Positions 34,593 through 43,771 of a DNA stretch of 64,000 bases are shown piece after piece (the stretch's first letter is position 1; every line of letters starts with the position of its first letter). The notes below the pieces were generated by a model. That model had not been told where the DNA came from and ran no database searches. It worked only from the letters and a program-made list of their open reading frames with translations. This DNA comes from Pseudomonas reidholzensis. GTDB lineage: Bacteria; Pseudomonadota; Gammaproteobacteria; Pseudomonadales; Pseudomonadaceae. Made by a program: the position numbers and the translations under genes. The stretch lies in NCBI RefSeq assembly GCF_900536025.1, contig NZ_UNOZ01000031.1, forward strand, positions 124,001 through 188,000, given 5' to 3'.

Positions 34593-35141
34593 ATGCGTTG
34601 GTTGCTAGCCCTTTTCTGCCTCGGTGTCGTATCGGTGTCCCACGCGGCCTTTACCGAGACGATCATTCGCAAGCCCCAGCCGGCCGCCCAGTCGCAGGCG
34701 CCGGTACAGCAACACCCGCTGATCGACAAGGTGCTGGTGCTCAAGTCGGAGCGCCGCCTGCAACTGATCAGCCGCGGCGAGCCGCTCAAGACCTACCGCA
34801 TCTCGCTGGGCAAGCAGCCCATGGGCGCCAAGCAGCGCGAAGGCGACCGGCGTACCCCTGAAGGGTTCTACTGGCTCGACTGGCGCAAGGTCAGCGACCG
34901 CTACAACCTGGCCATGCACATCTCCTACCCGAACATCAGCGACGCCGCCAAGGCCCGCCGTGACGGCGTTGCGGCGGGCAGCATGATCATGATCCATGGC
35001 ACGCCGATCGACGAGGAATACCCCGAGTGGTACTTCCACACCCTGGACTGGACCGAAGGCTGCATCGCCATGCGCAATGACGACATGCGCGAGGTCTGGA
35101 GCATGGTCAAGGACGGCACCATGATCGAGATCCGCCCCTGA
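34593..35141 (+). CDS. L,D-transpeptidase (YkuD) family protein
   Basis: Exported 182-residue protein. A signal peptide (about 1-18, MRWLLALFCLGVVSVSHA) is followed by a YkuD catalytic domain. The active site appears as MIMIHGTPIDEEYPEWYFHT and then WTEGCIAMRN, with the cysteine as nucleophile. The family cross-links peptidoglycan stems or attaches lipoproteins. The ATG at 34593 matches the signal peptide; a TTG at 34575 is less likely. Probably co-transcribed with the upstream Nudix gene. Confidence 0.9.
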   Translation: MRWLLALFCLGVVSVSHAAFTETIIRKPQPAAQSQAPVQQHPLIDKVLVLKSERRLQLISRGEPLKTYRISLGKQPMGAKQREGDRRTPEGFYWLDWRKVSDRYNLAMHISYPNISDAAKARRDGVAAGSMIMIHGTPIDEEYPEWYFHTLDWTEGCIAMRNDDMREVWSMVKDGTMIEIRP

Positions 35142-35151
35142 CCGAACCGTG

Positions 35152-35811
35152 CTACCAACTGACCTGCCGCTGCAGCCGCGATGCCTGCGGGCCGAGCAAC
35201 TGAGCACCCCGTAGCAGCGGTGTGAGCGCCGCTTCCGGCTCCAGTTCGAGGCTCAATTGCGCCCGCCGGGCCAGCAGGTCAGCGTCCAGTGCCCCCTGAT
35301 GCTGGCCCGGCGCCTGCAACCGCCCGACCAGCCGCCACCCCTGGCGACAGTCCATCTCCAGCGCGCCCTGGCCCAAGCCCAATGACCACGGTTCGACCAG
35401 CGCCAGGTCCGTCACGGTGATACGCCCATCTGCAGCGCTGCAGCCCCAGCCCGCCCCACGCAGGCGCACTGCCCCTTGCCATTGCCCTGCCAGCCGATAG
35501 CCCAGCGGTACCCGCGCCTGCCCCGCCAGCGCCTCGACCTCGGCCTGCCAGCGCCACGGCCAACCGTGCAGCCGCGCCTGCCAGTCCTGGCCCTGGAAGC
35601 CGACCTGGAGTTCGGCCTGCAGACGCCAGGGCTGCACCCTCCAGCGCAACGGGCCGACCGCGCCCCATTGCGCCGCATGGCCGTGCCAGAGACTACCGCC
35701 GACACCACTGAGCGGCAGGCCGAACGCCTCGCTGATCCAGCGTGCCGGCAGCTGTGCCAGCAGGCTCACGGTGAACACCAGCGCCAGCCACAGCGCGCCA
35801 CGCCGGCTCAT
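35152..35811 (-). CDS. gspN: type II secretion system protein N
   Basis: Accessory inner-membrane T2SS component of 219 residues with one N-terminal membrane helix (ALWLALVFTVSLLAQLPARW) and a periplasmic domain rich in tryptophan and beta strands (SLWHGHAAQWGAVGPLRWRV), the GspN pattern. It is the last gene of the operon and overlaps gspM by 4 nt (ATGA). GspN is absent from many T2SSs. The xcp name is not settled for this gene. Confidence 0.85.
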   Translation of the reverse strand: MSRRGALWLALVFTVSLLAQLPARWISEAFGLPLSGVGGSLWHGHAAQWGAVGPLRWRVQPWRLQAELQVGFQGQDWQARLHGWPWRWQAEVEALAGQARVPLGYRLAGQWQGAVRLRGAGWGCSAADGRITVTDLALVEPWSLGLGQGALEMDCRQGWRLVGRLQAPGQHQGALDADLLARRAQLSLELEPEAALTPLLRGAQLLGPQASRLQRQVSW

Positions 35812-36197
35812 GGCCGCACCTGCAGGGCAAAGCGCAGCCCCTCGCCATCCTGATCCAGGCCCCACTGCAGCGGCTGCACACCGTCGGCCTGCAAGGCCAG
35901 CAGCCACTGTTCAAGAGCCTTTTCATCGGCCACCTGGCCTCGCAGTTGCCAAGTGTCACCCTGCGGTTCGACCTCGGCCAGGACGATCTGCCGCGCCTGG
36001 GCCGATTGCCGCAGCCGCTCGAGCGCCAGCGGCGGGCCGTCGTGCAGGCTCGCCGCCGACTCGGCCAATGCCTGCCACTGGGCCATCTCCCGCCAGTAGC
36101 CCAGCCCCTCGCGCAGCGCCAAGGCCAGCAGCAACAAGGCGATCAGCGCCCAGGCGACGGGCAAGCGATAGCGCTGCAAATCTGCACGGTTCATCAC
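35808..36197 (-). CDS. gspM: type II secretion system protein M
   Basis: Bitopic inner-membrane assembly-platform protein (XcpZ type), 129 residues. A membrane helix (VAWALIALLLLALALREGLG) is followed by a small periplasmic ferredoxin-like domain. It partners GspL. Overlaps both gspL and gspN by 4 nt, so the three are translationally coupled. Confidence 0.88.
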   Translation of the reverse strand: MMNRADLQRYRLPVAWALIALLLLALALREGLGYWREMAQWQALAESAASLHDGPPLALERLRQSAQARQIVLAEVEPQGDTWQLRGQVADEKALEQWLLALQADGVQPLQWGLDQDGEGLRFALQVRP

Positions 36198-37291
36198 GCC
36201 TCCCCCAGGTCGAACACGACCTGCCTAGAGGCTGGCTGCCCAGCATCGCTGACCTCGACCTGCGCCCCCGCGGCCACGGCCAGCGCTTGCCAGTCCGGCC
36301 CGGTGCCCTCGCCGTCCAGGCGCAGGTGCCAGCGCTGGCCGTCGAAGCGCACCGCCTGCAACCGCCATTCCGGGTGCTGGCTCAGCCACTGCTGCACCTG
36401 CGCCTGCAACCCCTCGAGCTTGCGCAGGCGCACCTGCCGTTCACGCTCATCCTGCTGCAAGCGCTTGAGCGCCACACCGGCCTGGCGCACGCTGGGCTGC
36501 TCGCCGATCACGGCGACCACCTGCTGGCGGTAGGCCTCGGCCTGACGCCATTGCTGGCTCAGCCAGAGCCCGCCCCACACTACAGCCAGCAGCGCGCAGG
36601 CAGCCGCCAGGCGGATCTGGCTGCGCGGCACGCTGCGGGGCTGGCGCCTGCGCGGGGCCTCGAACAACCCTGGCAAGCCCTCCAGCACCGCCAGGCGCGC
36701 CGGCCACCGGCCCTCGACGGGCTCCAGCAGCAGCTGCGCCCAAGGCACCGAAGGTCTCTCGGCCAGGGCCTGCGGCCAGCACAACCAGTGCTCGGAGCCC
36801 TCCTGAGCAAGGCCTTTCAACAGCACCACACCCTCCCCCCGCGGCCATGCCCAGCCACTGCCCGCTGGCGCCACCGGCAGCAACTGGAACTCGCTCCAGC
36901 AGCGCTCGACCGCCAGCCCCCAGTCCGCGCACTGCTGGCGCCAACCGTCGAGCAGCTGCCGTGCCACCACCGCCAGGCGCAGCTGCCCGGGCGCACGCTG
37001 CAGGCAGGCGCAGACAATCTCTTCACTGCTCTGCAACAGCCTGTCTTCCAGCAGCAGCGGCCACTCCTCGCGCTTCAGGCCAGGCGGCGCCGGCAGCTGA
37101 AAATGGCTGCACAGCGGCGCAGGCACGATCAGCGCGATGCGTGCCGCGAGGTTCGCTGGCGGTTCGCCCTGGCCTTCGCGGCTCGGCTGGCCGCCCTCGA
37201 CCAACAGCCAGTCCCACGGCTGGCCGGCACTGCCAGGGCGCAGCAGCAGCCAAGGGCGAGGCGTACGCCTGCGGCGCCAGTCAGGCTTCAT
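36194..37291 (-). CDS. gspL: type II secretion system protein L
   Basis: Inner-membrane protein (XcpY type) whose cytoplasmic part recruits the GspE ATPase. The 365 residues comprise an actin-like cytoplasmic domain (about 1-235), a membrane helix near 236-255 (AACALLAVVWGGLWLSQQWR) and a periplasmic ferredoxin-like domain. GGGGGCG lies just before the ATG, 12 bp from the gspJ stop. The N-terminal domain is divergent, but order and topology support the call. Confidence 0.87.
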   Translation of the reverse strand: MKPDWRRRRTPRPWLLLRPGSAGQPWDWLLVEGGQPSREGQGEPPANLAARIALIVPAPLCSHFQLPAPPGLKREEWPLLLEDRLLQSSEEIVCACLQRAPGQLRLAVVARQLLDGWRQQCADWGLAVERCWSEFQLLPVAPAGSGWAWPRGEGVVLLKGLAQEGSEHWLCWPQALAERPSVPWAQLLLEPVEGRWPARLAVLEGLPGLFEAPRRRQPRSVPRSQIRLAAACALLAVVWGGLWLSQQWRQAEAYRQQVVAVIGEQPSVRQAGVALKRLQQDERERQVRLRKLEGLQAQVQQWLSQHPEWRLQAVRFDGQRWHLRLDGEGTGPDWQALAVAAGAQVEVSDAGQPASRQVVFDLGEA

Positions 37292-37303
37292 GCGCGCCCC
37301 CGT

Positions 37304-37897
37304 TCATGAAAGCCCATGGGGCAAGGCGAATGTGCAGACATAAGGTGCTCCGTCACGCTGCAGTTCCACGCGCACACCTCGACCGGGGTGCGCGGGTTGA
37401 TCGGAAGGCCAGGCCAGCCAACGGCCACCCTGGTGATAAAGGACATTCCAGGCGCTGACCCGCTGCAGGCGCTCGCGCACCACCCACTGCGGCTCGCCAA
37501 CGGCGTACAGGTCGGCCGAACTTTCCACCAGCAGTTGTTGCTCGCGGGCCTCATAGCGCAGGCGCTGGCGCTGCAAACGCGAGCCACCTTCGGCTTGCGG
37601 CCAGGCCGCTGCCGCTACCCAGAGCAACTGGTCGCGCTGCGGTTGCCAGTCGAGCCAACGCACCGCCAACGGCAGCCGCTGTTCGTACACGCGGCGCAGC
37701 ACCGGGCTGTCGAAACGCCGCTCCAGGGCCAGGCAGAATTCCAGCACGCCGGCGTCGGCGCTGGGCGTCTCGAGCCGCTCACGCACTTTCAACCAGCCAT
37801 TGACCAAGGCCGCGAGCATGATCCCGAGCACCGCGGTCAGGGCCAGCGCGACCATCAGCTCGATCAGGGTCAGGCCCGCCTGCCGAGGTCGCTTCAT
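37304..37897 (-). CDS. gspJ: type II secretion minor pseudopilin J
   Basis: Minor pseudopilin (XcpW type) in the tip complex with I and K. The 197 residues start with a prepilin leader MKRPRQAG cleaved before LTLIELMVALALTAVLGIML; leucine replaces the usual phenylalanine at +1, and glutamate +5 is present. Its length suits the J tip subunit. Overlaps gspI by 4 nt. Confidence 0.9.
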   Translation of the reverse strand: MKRPRQAGLTLIELMVALALTAVLGIMLAALVNGWLKVRERLETPSADAGVLEFCLALERRFDSPVLRRVYEQRLPLAVRWLDWQPQRDQLLWVAAAAWPQAEGGSRLQRQRLRYEAREQQLLVESSADLYAVGEPQWVVRERLQRVSAWNVLYHQGGRWLAWPSDQPAHPGRGVRVELQRDGAPYVCTFALPHGLS

Positions 37898-38262
37898 GGC
37901 CGCTCCAGAAACACGCTGTACTGCCCCAGCGGCAGGCGCTGGTCGCGGTCGGCAAACAGTTGCAGGTCACCCCGGCGCAAGTCGCGGACACCGGTGCCGC
38001 GCAACTGCAGCTGCCAGTGACAGACTTGCCCACCCTGGTTCAATACGCCGCTGTTGCTGTTCGCCGCTGGCCAGTACTGCTCCACGGCAAAGCGTGCCTG
38101 CAACTCACGCGCGCACAGCAGGCCGAGGCGATGCTGCTGAACGCTCTCCTGGACCGCCAGGCGCTGGCGCAACACCTGGCTGGCGATCACCGCCAGCACG
38201 GCGGCGATGGCCAGGGCCACGGTCACTTCGAGCAGGGTAAAACCGCGCTGACGACGCTTCAT
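37894..38262 (-). CDS. gspI: type II secretion minor pseudopilin I
   Basis: 122-residue minor pseudopilin (XcpV type). The leader MKRRQRG is followed by the methylated-pilin helix FTLLEVTVALAIAAVLAVIA with glutamate +5. Its start ATG overlaps the gspH stop. The frame is open well upstream, but that part has no pilin features, so the start at 38262 is used. Confidence 0.9.
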   Translation of the reverse strand: MKRRQRGFTLLEVTVALAIAAVLAVIASQVLRQRLAVQESVQQHRLGLLCARELQARFAVEQYWPAANSNSGVLNQGGQVCHWQLQLRGTGVRDLRRGDLQLFADRDQRLPLGQYSVFLERP

Positions 38263-38696
38263 GGGGTTGCCGCCGTGCGCAGCAGACCGTCGCGCGCCCA
38301 GCTCCAGCGTTGGCTGCCCTGCGCCGACTGCCACACGACCGTGCCGGGGCGCGCCCAACCGTCGGGGGTGAACAGCAACTGCGGGGTGGTGCTGGCCGAC
38401 CAGTCCGGGCGCAAGCCCTTCGGCCAATCGCCCAGCCGAACCGGCACCACCTGCCAACCCTCGCCCTCGCGGCGGACGAACTCCGGGCGCTGGCCATTCC
38501 AGCGCAAGCCGCGCAACTGCCCGGCATGCCGGGCCAGTGCAGCCTGTTCGCGGGTCTGCGCGGCCAGCCGGTCGAGCGCCTGGTCGACACGGTTGCTGCC
38601 GCTGTCGAGCCAGGCCACGCTCAGGCCGGTCATCAGCCCGGCAATGGCCAGCACCACCAGCAGCTCGAGCAGGCTGAAGCCACGCTGGGCAGTCAC
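38259..38696 (-). CDS. gspH: type II secretion minor pseudopilin H
   Basis: 145-residue minor pseudopilin (XcpU type). A GTG start at 38696 gives the leader MTAQRG and helix FSLLELLVVLAIAGLMTGLS, with glutamate +5. It begins 3 bp after the gspG stop. It probably links the tip complex to the main pseudopilus. Confidence 0.89.
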   Translation of the reverse strand: MTAQRGFSLLELLVVLAIAGLMTGLSVAWLDSGSNRVDQALDRLAAQTREQAALARHAGQLRGLRWNGQRPEFVRREGEGWQVVPVRLGDWPKGLRPDWSASTTPQLLFTPDGWARPGTVVWQSAQGSQRWSWARDGLLRTAATP

Positions 38697-38699
38697 GCG

Positions 38700-39134
38700 T
38701 CACAGCTCCCAATTGCCCAGGTCGGCGTCCAGCGCTTCGCCGCCGGGCGCACCGTCGGCGCCCAGCGAATAGACATCGACCCGGCCATGCTCACCGGGCA
38801 TGCGGTACTGGTACGGCGTGCCCCACGGGTCTTCCGGCAGGCGGCGGATGTAGCCGTCACTGCGCCAGGCTCGCGGCAGCGGCTCCTGCGCCGGTTTCTT
38901 GACCAGTGCGGCCAGGCCCTGCTCGCTGCTGGGGAAGCGCAGGTTGTCCAGGCGGTACATGTCCAAGGCCTGCTCCAGGGTCGCCAGGTCGGCCATGACC
39001 TTCTGCCGCATGGCCTTGTCCTGGTTGCCCAGCACACTGGGCGCGACCACCGCGATCAGCAGGCCGATGATGAAGATCACCACCATGATTTCCATCAGGG
39101 TGAAACCCCGTTGACGGGTGCGTCGATGCTGCAT
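38700..39134 (-). CDS. gspG: type II secretion major pseudopilin G
   Basis: Main subunit of the periplasmic pseudopilus (XcpT type). The leader MQHRRTRQRG precedes FTLMEIMVVIFIIGLLIAVV. The C-terminal domain has the conserved DPWGTPYQYRMPGEHGRVDV and acidic residues of the calcium site. The ATG at 39134 has GAGGAG at proper spacing; a GTG at 39152 overlapping the gspF stop is an alternative. Maturation needs a prepilin peptidase (PilD/GspO) encoded elsewhere, since none lies in this cluster. Confidence 0.93.
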   Translation of the reverse strand: MQHRRTRQRGFTLMEIMVVIFIIGLLIAVVAPSVLGNQDKAMRQKVMADLATLEQALDMYRLDNLRFPSSEQGLAALVKKPAQEPLPRAWRSDGYIRRLPEDPWGTPYQYRMPGEHGRVDVYSLGADGAPGGEALDADLGNWEL

Positions 39135-39148
39135 GTCCATTCTCCTCG

Positions 39149-40351
39149 TCACAATTGCAGGCCTTGGTTCAGTTGCATGATTGGCAGCAGTACGGCCAGG
39201 ACGATGAACAGCACCACGCCGCCCATCACCAGAATCATCAAGGGTTCGAACAGCGCCATGGCCGTGTCGACCTGACGGGCAAAGCCGCGCTCCTGGTCGT
39301 CGGCCACCCGCTCGAGCATGTCGGCCAGGGTGCCACTGGCCTCGCCGCTGCCGACCATGTTCACCAGCAACGGCGGAAACTGCTGGCTGGCGTCCAGCGC
39401 GCGGTGCAGGCTGGTGCCGCCCTGGACCTGCTGGCGCACCTGCTCCATGGCCTGGCGGATGCGCCGGTTGGCGACCGTCTCGGTGGCCACCTGCAACGCC
39501 TCGAGCAGGGCCACGCCGCTGCCGCTGAGGATCGCCAGGCTGCGCGCCAGGCGCGCGCTTTCCAGCACCTGAAGGAGGCCGCCGACCCGCGGCAGGCGCA
39601 GCAACAGCTCATCGCGGCGCAGGCGCCAATAGGGTTTGCGCAACAGCCAGCCGCCCAGCAGGGTCAGCAGAATGGCCAGGCCAAGCAGCCACGGGCCGGC
39701 GCTGACCAGGCCCTGGCTGATGCCGATCAACAGCGAGGTCACCCACGGCAGGCTCTGCCCGGAGTGGGCGAACTGCTCGGTGAGCTTGGGCACGACGAAG
39801 GTCATCAGGCCGACCACCACCGCCAACGACACGCCCATCAGCACACAGGGGTAGATCAACGCGGTGCGCGCCTTGTGCTGCTGACGCTGGACCTGTTCGA
39901 GGTGGTCGGCCAGGCGTGTCAGCACCTGGGCCAGGCGCCCGGAGCGCTCACCGGCCTCGACCAGCGCGCAGTACAGGCCGGTGAACGGCGCGCCCTGGCG
40001 GGCCAGGCTGCGGGCCAGGCCCAAGCCTTCGGCGAGGGCGCCACGCACCGCCACCAGCACCGCGTGCAGGGCCGGTTGGCGCAGTTGCCGTTCAAGCGTG
40101 TGCAGGGCATCGACCAGCGGAATCCCGGCACCGGTGAGGGTCGCCAGCTGACGGGTCAGTTCGCACAGCTGGGCGCGGCTCAGGCGCTGCCGGCGCGGCT
40201 GGGCGGCGGCGCTGTCGTGGCGCTTGAGTTGCCGGGCGAACAGGCCCTGCTCGCGCAGCAGCTGCCGCGCATGCCGTTCGCTGTCGGCCTGCAGGCTGGC
40301 GCCGTGGGTCTTGCCGGCGAGGTCGACGGCTTGGTAGCGGTAGGTCGGCAT
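39149..40351 (-). CDS. gspF: type II secretion inner-membrane protein F
   Basis: Polytopic platform protein (XcpS type), 400 residues. Two repeated T2SSF helical domains (about 65-190 and 270-390) are each followed by membrane helices. Typical segments are LTRQLATLTGAGIPLVDALH and LARSLAILSGSGVALLEALQ. It starts 3 bp after the gspE stop. Confidence 0.93.
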   Translation of the reverse strand: MPTYRYQAVDLAGKTHGASLQADSERHARQLLREQGLFARQLKRHDSAAAQPRRQRLSRAQLCELTRQLATLTGAGIPLVDALHTLERQLRQPALHAVLVAVRGALAEGLGLARSLARQGAPFTGLYCALVEAGERSGRLAQVLTRLADHLEQVQRQQHKARTALIYPCVLMGVSLAVVVGLMTFVVPKLTEQFAHSGQSLPWVTSLLIGISQGLVSAGPWLLGLAILLTLLGGWLLRKPYWRLRRDELLLRLPRVGGLLQVLESARLARSLAILSGSGVALLEALQVATETVANRRIRQAMEQVRQQVQGGTSLHRALDASQQFPPLLVNMVGSGEASGTLADMLERVADDQERGFARQVDTAMALFEPLMILVMGGVVLFIVLAVLLPIMQLNQGLQL

Positions 40352-40354
40352 CGG

Positions 40355-41803
40355 TCAGCCCTGAACCACGCGCAGCACTTCGGCGAGGCTGGTTTCGCCG
40401 CGCCGCAGGCAGTCGCTGGCCATGCTCACCAGGCTCTGTCGACGCTCGACCAGGTAGTCGTGCATGGCCGCTTCACTGGCGCCGTCGTACAGCAGCGCGA
40501 CCAGCCCGGGGTCGAGTTCGACGAATTCATACAGCCCAAGCCGGCCGTTGTAGCCGCTGCCCTGGCAGTGCTCGCAGCCGACGGCATGGTAGGTCTCGGT
40601 CAAGGCACCGAGCTCCGGCCACAGCTCGCGCTCGGCGGCCTGCAACGGCTGCGCCTGGGCGCACGCACAGAGCCTGCGCACCAGGCGCTGGGCCAGCACC
40701 CCGCGCAGGCACGAAGCGATCAGGAACGGTTCGATGCCCATGTCGCGCAGGCGGGTCACCGCGCCCACCGCACTGTTGGTGTGCAGGGTCGACAGCACCA
40801 GGTGGCCGGTGAGGCTGGCCTGCACGGCGATCTGTGCGGTCTCCTGGTCACGGATCTCGCCGAGCATGATCACGTCCGGGTCCTGACGCAGGATGGCGCG
40901 CAGGCCCGTGGCGAAGGTCAGGCCGGCGCGCGGGTTGATCGCGGTCTGGCCGATGCCGGCGATGGCGTATTCGACCGGGTCCTCGACGGTGAGGATATTG
41001 CGGCTGCCGTCGTTCAGGCTGTTGAGGCTGGCGTACAGCGTGGTGGTCTTGCCCGAGCCGGTCGGGCCGGTGCTCAGGACGATTCCGTTGGGCCGCGCCA
41101 GGCAACTGCGCAGGCCGCGCAAGACCGCCTCGGGCATGCCCAGGTTGGTCAGCGCGAGCAGGCTCGCCTGTTTGTCCAGCACGCGCATCACCACCCGCTC
41201 GCCATGGATACCGGGCAAGGTCGAGACCCGCACATCGACCTCGCGGCCCGCAGCGCGCAGGGTGATCCGGCCATCCTGCGGCTGGCGCTTCTCGGCGATG
41301 TCCAGGCGCGCCATGACCTTGATCCGCGACACCAGCATCGCCGACAACGCGCGTGGCGGGCGCAGCACTTCACGCAGGTGGCCGTCGACGCGCAGGCGCA
41401 CCACCAGGCTCTGTTCGAAGGTCTCGATGTGGATGTCCGAGGCACGCAGGCGCAGGGCCTGGCCGAACAGGCCGTTGATCAGGCGGATCACCGGCGCTTC
41501 GTCGTCGCTTTCGAGCAGGTCTTCGATGCGTGGCATCTCGCTCATCAGGCTGTCCAGGTCGACCTGCTCGCCGATGCCGTCGATCAACGCCTGGGTGGTG
41601 CCGCTGCCGGCTTCGTACAGCTGGCCCAGGCGCGCATCGAAGGCCTCGGCATCCAGGTACTCAAGCCCTTGGGGTTGGCCATGCACGCGCAGCAGCTCCT
41701 GCAGCTGGTCACTGTCGGCGTCGGGCCGCAGCCACAGCTGCCAGCCTTCGGCGAGCGGCGCCATGGCCAAGCCGGCCTGACGCGCCAGGCGGTAGGGCAG
41801 CAT
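40355..41803 (-). CDS. gspE: type II secretion ATPase E
   Basis: Cytoplasmic hexameric ATPase (XcpR type) powering pseudopilus assembly. About 482 residues with Walker A STGPTGSGKTTTLYASL, the Asp box (TVEDPVEY), Walker B VIMLGEIRDQETAQIA and the His box GHLVLSTLHTNSA. A C-terminal zinc region (CACAQ, later CEHCQGSGYNGR) is also present. The stop of gspD and the start overlap as GTGATG, so either the GTG at 41806 or the ATG at 41803 may be used. Confidence 0.95.
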   Translation of the reverse strand: MLPYRLARQAGLAMAPLAEGWQLWLRPDADSDQLQELLRVHGQPQGLEYLDAEAFDARLGQLYEAGSGTTQALIDGIGEQVDLDSLMSEMPRIEDLLESDDEAPVIRLINGLFGQALRLRASDIHIETFEQSLVVRLRVDGHLREVLRPPRALSAMLVSRIKVMARLDIAEKRQPQDGRITLRAAGREVDVRVSTLPGIHGERVVMRVLDKQASLLALTNLGMPEAVLRGLRSCLARPNGIVLSTGPTGSGKTTTLYASLNSLNDGSRNILTVEDPVEYAIAGIGQTAINPRAGLTFATGLRAILRQDPDVIMLGEIRDQETAQIAVQASLTGHLVLSTLHTNSAVGAVTRLRDMGIEPFLIASCLRGVLAQRLVRRLCACAQAQPLQAAERELWPELGALTETYHAVGCEHCQGSGYNGRLGLYEFVELDPGLVALLYDGASEAAMHDYLVERRQSLVSMASDCLRRGETSLAEVLRVVQG

Positions 41804-43767
41804 CACCAGTTACCGCCTTCAAGCCGCGCCCGGCTCGACGGGAACACCTTGAGCAGCGGCGTGCCTTCGGCCAGCTCGGGCAACTGCAGCGGCGTGGTCT
41901 GTTGCAGGGTGCGGTATTTTTCCTGGCTGAGGCCGGCCAGGCTCGGCCCGTCACGCAGGATCCGCGGGCGAATGAAGACCATCAGGTTCTGCTTGGTGTT
42001 CTTGCTCGCGTCGGAGCGGAACAGCCGGCCCAGGTAGGGAATGTCACCGAGCAACGGCACACGCTGGTTGCTGGTGCTGAGCTCGTCGCTGATCAAGCCA
42101 CCGAGGATCACCAGGCCATTGTCCTCGACCATGACCTTGGTCTTGATCTCGCGTTTGTTGGTGATCACGTCGCTGGCGCTGGTGCTGTCGGCGATCGACG
42201 AGACCTCCTGGACGATGTCCAGGCGCACGCTGTTGTCGATGTTGACCTGCGGCTTGATGCGCAGCTTGACCCCGACTTCCTTGCGCTCGATGGTCTGGTA
42301 GGGGTTGGCGTTGTTCTGGGTCACGGAGCCGGTGACGAAGGGCACTTCCTGGCCGACCAGGATCGACGCCTCGGCGTTGTCCAGGGTCAGCAGGGTCGGC
42401 GTCGACAGCAGGTTGAAACCGCTCTTGCCCTTGAGCGCGTTGATCAGCATGGCGAAGTTGAAGCCGCCGCCAAAGCTGCCGATGCCGGCGGTGACGCCGG
42501 TGGTGGCCGACAGCAGGTCACCCAGCGCCTCGTTGTCGCCACTGGCGGCGGCGCCGGCGATGTTGGCGATGTTGACCCCGTTGCTGCCGAAGTTGACGAT
42601 CCCCGCGCCGAACTTCTCGTCGGCGAACAGCCACTGCACGCCCAGCTCCTGCGCCTGGCTGTCGGAGACCTCGGCAATGATCGCCTCGACCACCACCTGG
42701 GCGCGGCGAATGTCCAGCTGTTCGACGATGTTGCGGTAGGCGGCCAGCTCGCTGTCCGGGCCGACCATGACCACGGCGTTGGTGCCTTCTTCATATTCCA
42801 GGCGGATGCCCGAATCGCTGGCCATCGCCAGCGGCTGGTCCTTGCCCTCGCCCTGCCCTTCGCCCTGCCCGCCGGCGGGCACCGCGCCGGTCTGGCTGAG
42901 GCCGCGCAACACCTTGACCACCTCACTGGCGTTGGCGTGGCGCAGGTAGATCACCTGGGTGTTGCTGCTGTGCAGGTTGTCACCGGGCCGGTCAAGCTGG
43001 GCCAGCAAGGCCTTCACCCGTTCGCGGCTGTCGGCGCTGCCGCGCACCAGCAAGGCGTTGCTGCGCGGGTCGGCGACCACCTGGGCGCGGTCGGCCGCTT
43101 GCTCGCTGGCCAGCAGGCGGGTGACCAGCTGGGCGGTGTCGGCGGCACTGGCATGCTGCAGCTTCATGACCTGCAGCGGCTCTTCGCTGACCTGGTCGAG
43201 CTGGCGCAACAGCTTGTCGATGCGTTCGAGGTTGCTGCGCCAGTCGGTGACCACCAGCAGGTTGGCCGCCGGGTACGGCGTGATCACCCCGACCCGGGGG
43301 TCGATCAGCGGCTTGAGGATGCCGAGCATCTGCTCGCTGGCGGCGTTGCGCACATTGAACACGCGGGTCGCCACGCCATCGCTGCCGGCGGTTTTTTCGC
43401 CGCCACCTTCGACCGGTACCGGCTCCAGCCGCGCGGCCTGGTCGGGGACGATCTTCACGCTGCCGTTGGGCAGGTCGACCGCGGCATAGCCCTGGGCGCG
43501 CAGCTGGGCGAGAAAGATGTCGTAGATGGCATCGGCGTCATGCCGGTCGACGGTGCGCACGGTGACCTTGCCCTTGACCCGCGGGTCGACGATGAAGGTG
43601 GTGCCGGTGATGCGCGAGACGCTGTCGATGAACTCGACCAGGTCGGTGTCGACGAAGTTCACCTCGTACATCGGCGTGCCGCCCTCGTCGAACACCTCCG
43701 GCTCTTCGGCCCAGGCCAACGACAGGCTCAGGGTCATCACAGCCGCCATGCAGTATCTAGCCAACAT
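41803..43767 (-). CDS. gspD: type II secretion outer-membrane secretin D
   Basis: Forms the outer-membrane channel (XcpQ type). The 654 residues have a signal peptide (about 1-20), an N0 domain (YEVNFVDTDLVEFIDSVSRI), N1-N3 domains with repeated RxxxxxxIxxLLxxLD elements, and a C-terminal secretin gate (VGVKLRIKPQVN, then LVILGGLISDEL and VPLLGDIPYLGRLF). No clear pilotin-binding S-domain or adjacent pilotin gene was seen. It begins 4 bp after the gspC stop. Confidence 0.95.
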   Translation of the reverse strand: MLARYCMAAVMTLSLSLAWAEEPEVFDEGGTPMYEVNFVDTDLVEFIDSVSRITGTTFIVDPRVKGKVTVRTVDRHDADAIYDIFLAQLRAQGYAAVDLPNGSVKIVPDQAARLEPVPVEGGGEKTAGSDGVATRVFNVRNAASEQMLGILKPLIDPRVGVITPYPAANLLVVTDWRSNLERIDKLLRQLDQVSEEPLQVMKLQHASAADTAQLVTRLLASEQAADRAQVVADPRSNALLVRGSADSRERVKALLAQLDRPGDNLHSSNTQVIYLRHANASEVVKVLRGLSQTGAVPAGGQGEGQGEGKDQPLAMASDSGIRLEYEEGTNAVVMVGPDSELAAYRNIVEQLDIRRAQVVVEAIIAEVSDSQAQELGVQWLFADEKFGAGIVNFGSNGVNIANIAGAAASGDNEALGDLLSATTGVTAGIGSFGGGFNFAMLINALKGKSGFNLLSTPTLLTLDNAEASILVGQEVPFVTGSVTQNNANPYQTIERKEVGVKLRIKPQVNIDNSVRLDIVQEVSSIADSTSASDVITNKREIKTKVMVEDNGLVILGGLISDELSTSNQRVPLLGDIPYLGRLFRSDASKNTKQNLMVFIRPRILRDGPSLAGLSQEKYRTLQQTTPLQLPELAEGTPLLKVFPSSRARLEGGNW

Positions 43768-43771
43768 CGCT

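Noticed and set aside
39155..42037. 960-codon open frame on the plus strand opposite gspF/gspE
   Set aside because: Glutamine/alanine/histidine-rich shadow frame over two strongly conserved T2SS genes; no ribosome site or domain.
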